Shown here in pieces: positions 14,926 to 15,276 of a stretch of DNA of 15,276 nt; positions within the stretch are counted from its first letter, which is position 1; each line of letters opens with the position of its first letter. The position numbers were made by a program, and so were the translations under genes. The notes beneath the pieces were generated by a model. That model was not told where the DNA came from. It did no database searches and worked only from the letters and a program-made list of their open reading frames with translations. Origin of the DNA: Christensenella sp. UBA1242. GTDB lineage: Bacteria > Bacillota > Clostridia > Christensenellales > UBA1242. Where the stretch lies: the NCBI GenBank assembly GCA_002308915.1, contig DBWI01000010.1:1-15276 (forward strand), given 5' to 3'.

Positions 14926-14977
14926 TACAATAGAGAATTATTTTCCTTGATTAAATATAAATTGGAGGATTGGTCAT

Positions 14978-15276
14978 ATGGCATACATAAATGAGCAATT
15001 AAACAAGATAAACAAGGTCAAGAAACAAGAAGATAAGAACAAGAAAAGGAATAAGAAGATACTAGTAGGAGTATTAGCTTCAGTTTTCACATTAGCAGTG
15101 GGAGTTGGGGCATTTTTTCTTATCCGAAACGCATTAAACACAGTCAAGATAACTCAAGGTAGCAATGTTGTAGGAGAAGCAAACCTAACAATTGTAAGCC
15201 AAAAGGGTTATGAAATAACATTAAAGGCAAAAGACCTTAATGGATATAGGTTCATAGGTTGGAATGTAGGAGAAGA
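14978..15276 (+). CDS. Membrane-anchored extracytoplasmic protein (N-terminal part)
   Basis: The gene is cut by the right end of the window; 99 residues are visible. A strongly charged, lysine-rich cytoplasmic tail (1-27) is followed by a transmembrane helix (about 28-49) and a beta-rich extracellular start. The segment GYEITLKAKDLNGYRFIGWNVGE looks like the beginning of a repeat of the Listeria-Bacteroides (InlB B-repeat/Flg_new) kind, where GYxFxGW is typical. Such proteins are usually long surface proteins; function is unknown. The start is set by GGAGG nine bases upstream. Lysine codons are mostly AAG here (10 AAG to 3 AAA by hand count), unlike the neighbouring genes, where AAA dominates. 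Confidence 0.75.
   Translation, partial: MAYINEQLNKINKVKKQEDKNKKRNKKILVGVLASVFTLAVGVGAFFLIRNALNTVKITQGSNVVGEANLTIVSQKGYEITLKAKDLNGYRFIGWNVGE

Noticed and set aside
1..15276. tRNA, rRNA or other structured RNA genes
   Set aside because: No cloverleaf or known RNA pattern was recognised by eye in the gaps, which are mostly short and filled by promoters and terminators.

Overview
The window is AT-rich and densely coded, with 16 genes (one cut by the right edge) and short gaps. Gene content points to a low-GC Bacillota, most likely an uncultured gut-type Clostridia lineage. The main evidence is a conserved holB-ricT-trmN6-rsmI block as in Bacillus and Clostridium, a GPR-type spore protease, a SPOR-like membrane protein and an YsxC/EngB GTPase. 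TGA works as a stop (murI and groEL end with it), so the code is standard and this is not a Mycoplasma-like genome. The lineage assignment is inference from gene content.

Left part (1-3175): two single-gene units. The first encodes an unrecognised zincin-like protein with an HExxH motif, flanked by terminators. The second encodes a 563-residue protein with five zinc-ribbon repeats, a Vsr-like nuclease core inserted between repeats 4 and 5, and a C-terminal NUMOD1-like DNA-binding module. It is the most accessory-looking gene in the window.

Centre (3176-8800): metG has its own strong promoter and a terminator. It is followed by a tight five-gene operon: holB (clamp-loader delta prime), ricT (Fe-S Y-complex protein), trmN6 (tRNA methyltransferase), rsmI (16S rRNA methyltransferase) and an AAC(6')-like acetyltransferase. 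The order matches the B. subtilis holB-yaaT-yabA-yabB-yazA-rsmI cluster without yabA and yazA, and with metG upstream instead of downstream.

Right part (8801-15276): after a gap with a duplicated 12-mer and a terminator come gpr, murI and a PflX-type radical SAM gene. A convergent membrane protein gene shares a TTAA stop with the radical SAM gene. Divergent from it are groES-groEL, with a degenerate CIRCE-like palindrome upstream. Then come engB, a terminator and the start of a membrane-anchored surface-type protein.

The most striking window-wide signal is promoter layout. Five genes that open a transcription unit (112, 1484, 4997, 10571, 14280) have a -10 hexamer exactly 6 nt before the start codon and no Shine-Dalgarno, which predicts leaderless mRNAs. 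Most genes inside operons, and metG, groES and the last gene, carry Shine-Dalgarno sequences. This suggests two modes of translation start side by side.
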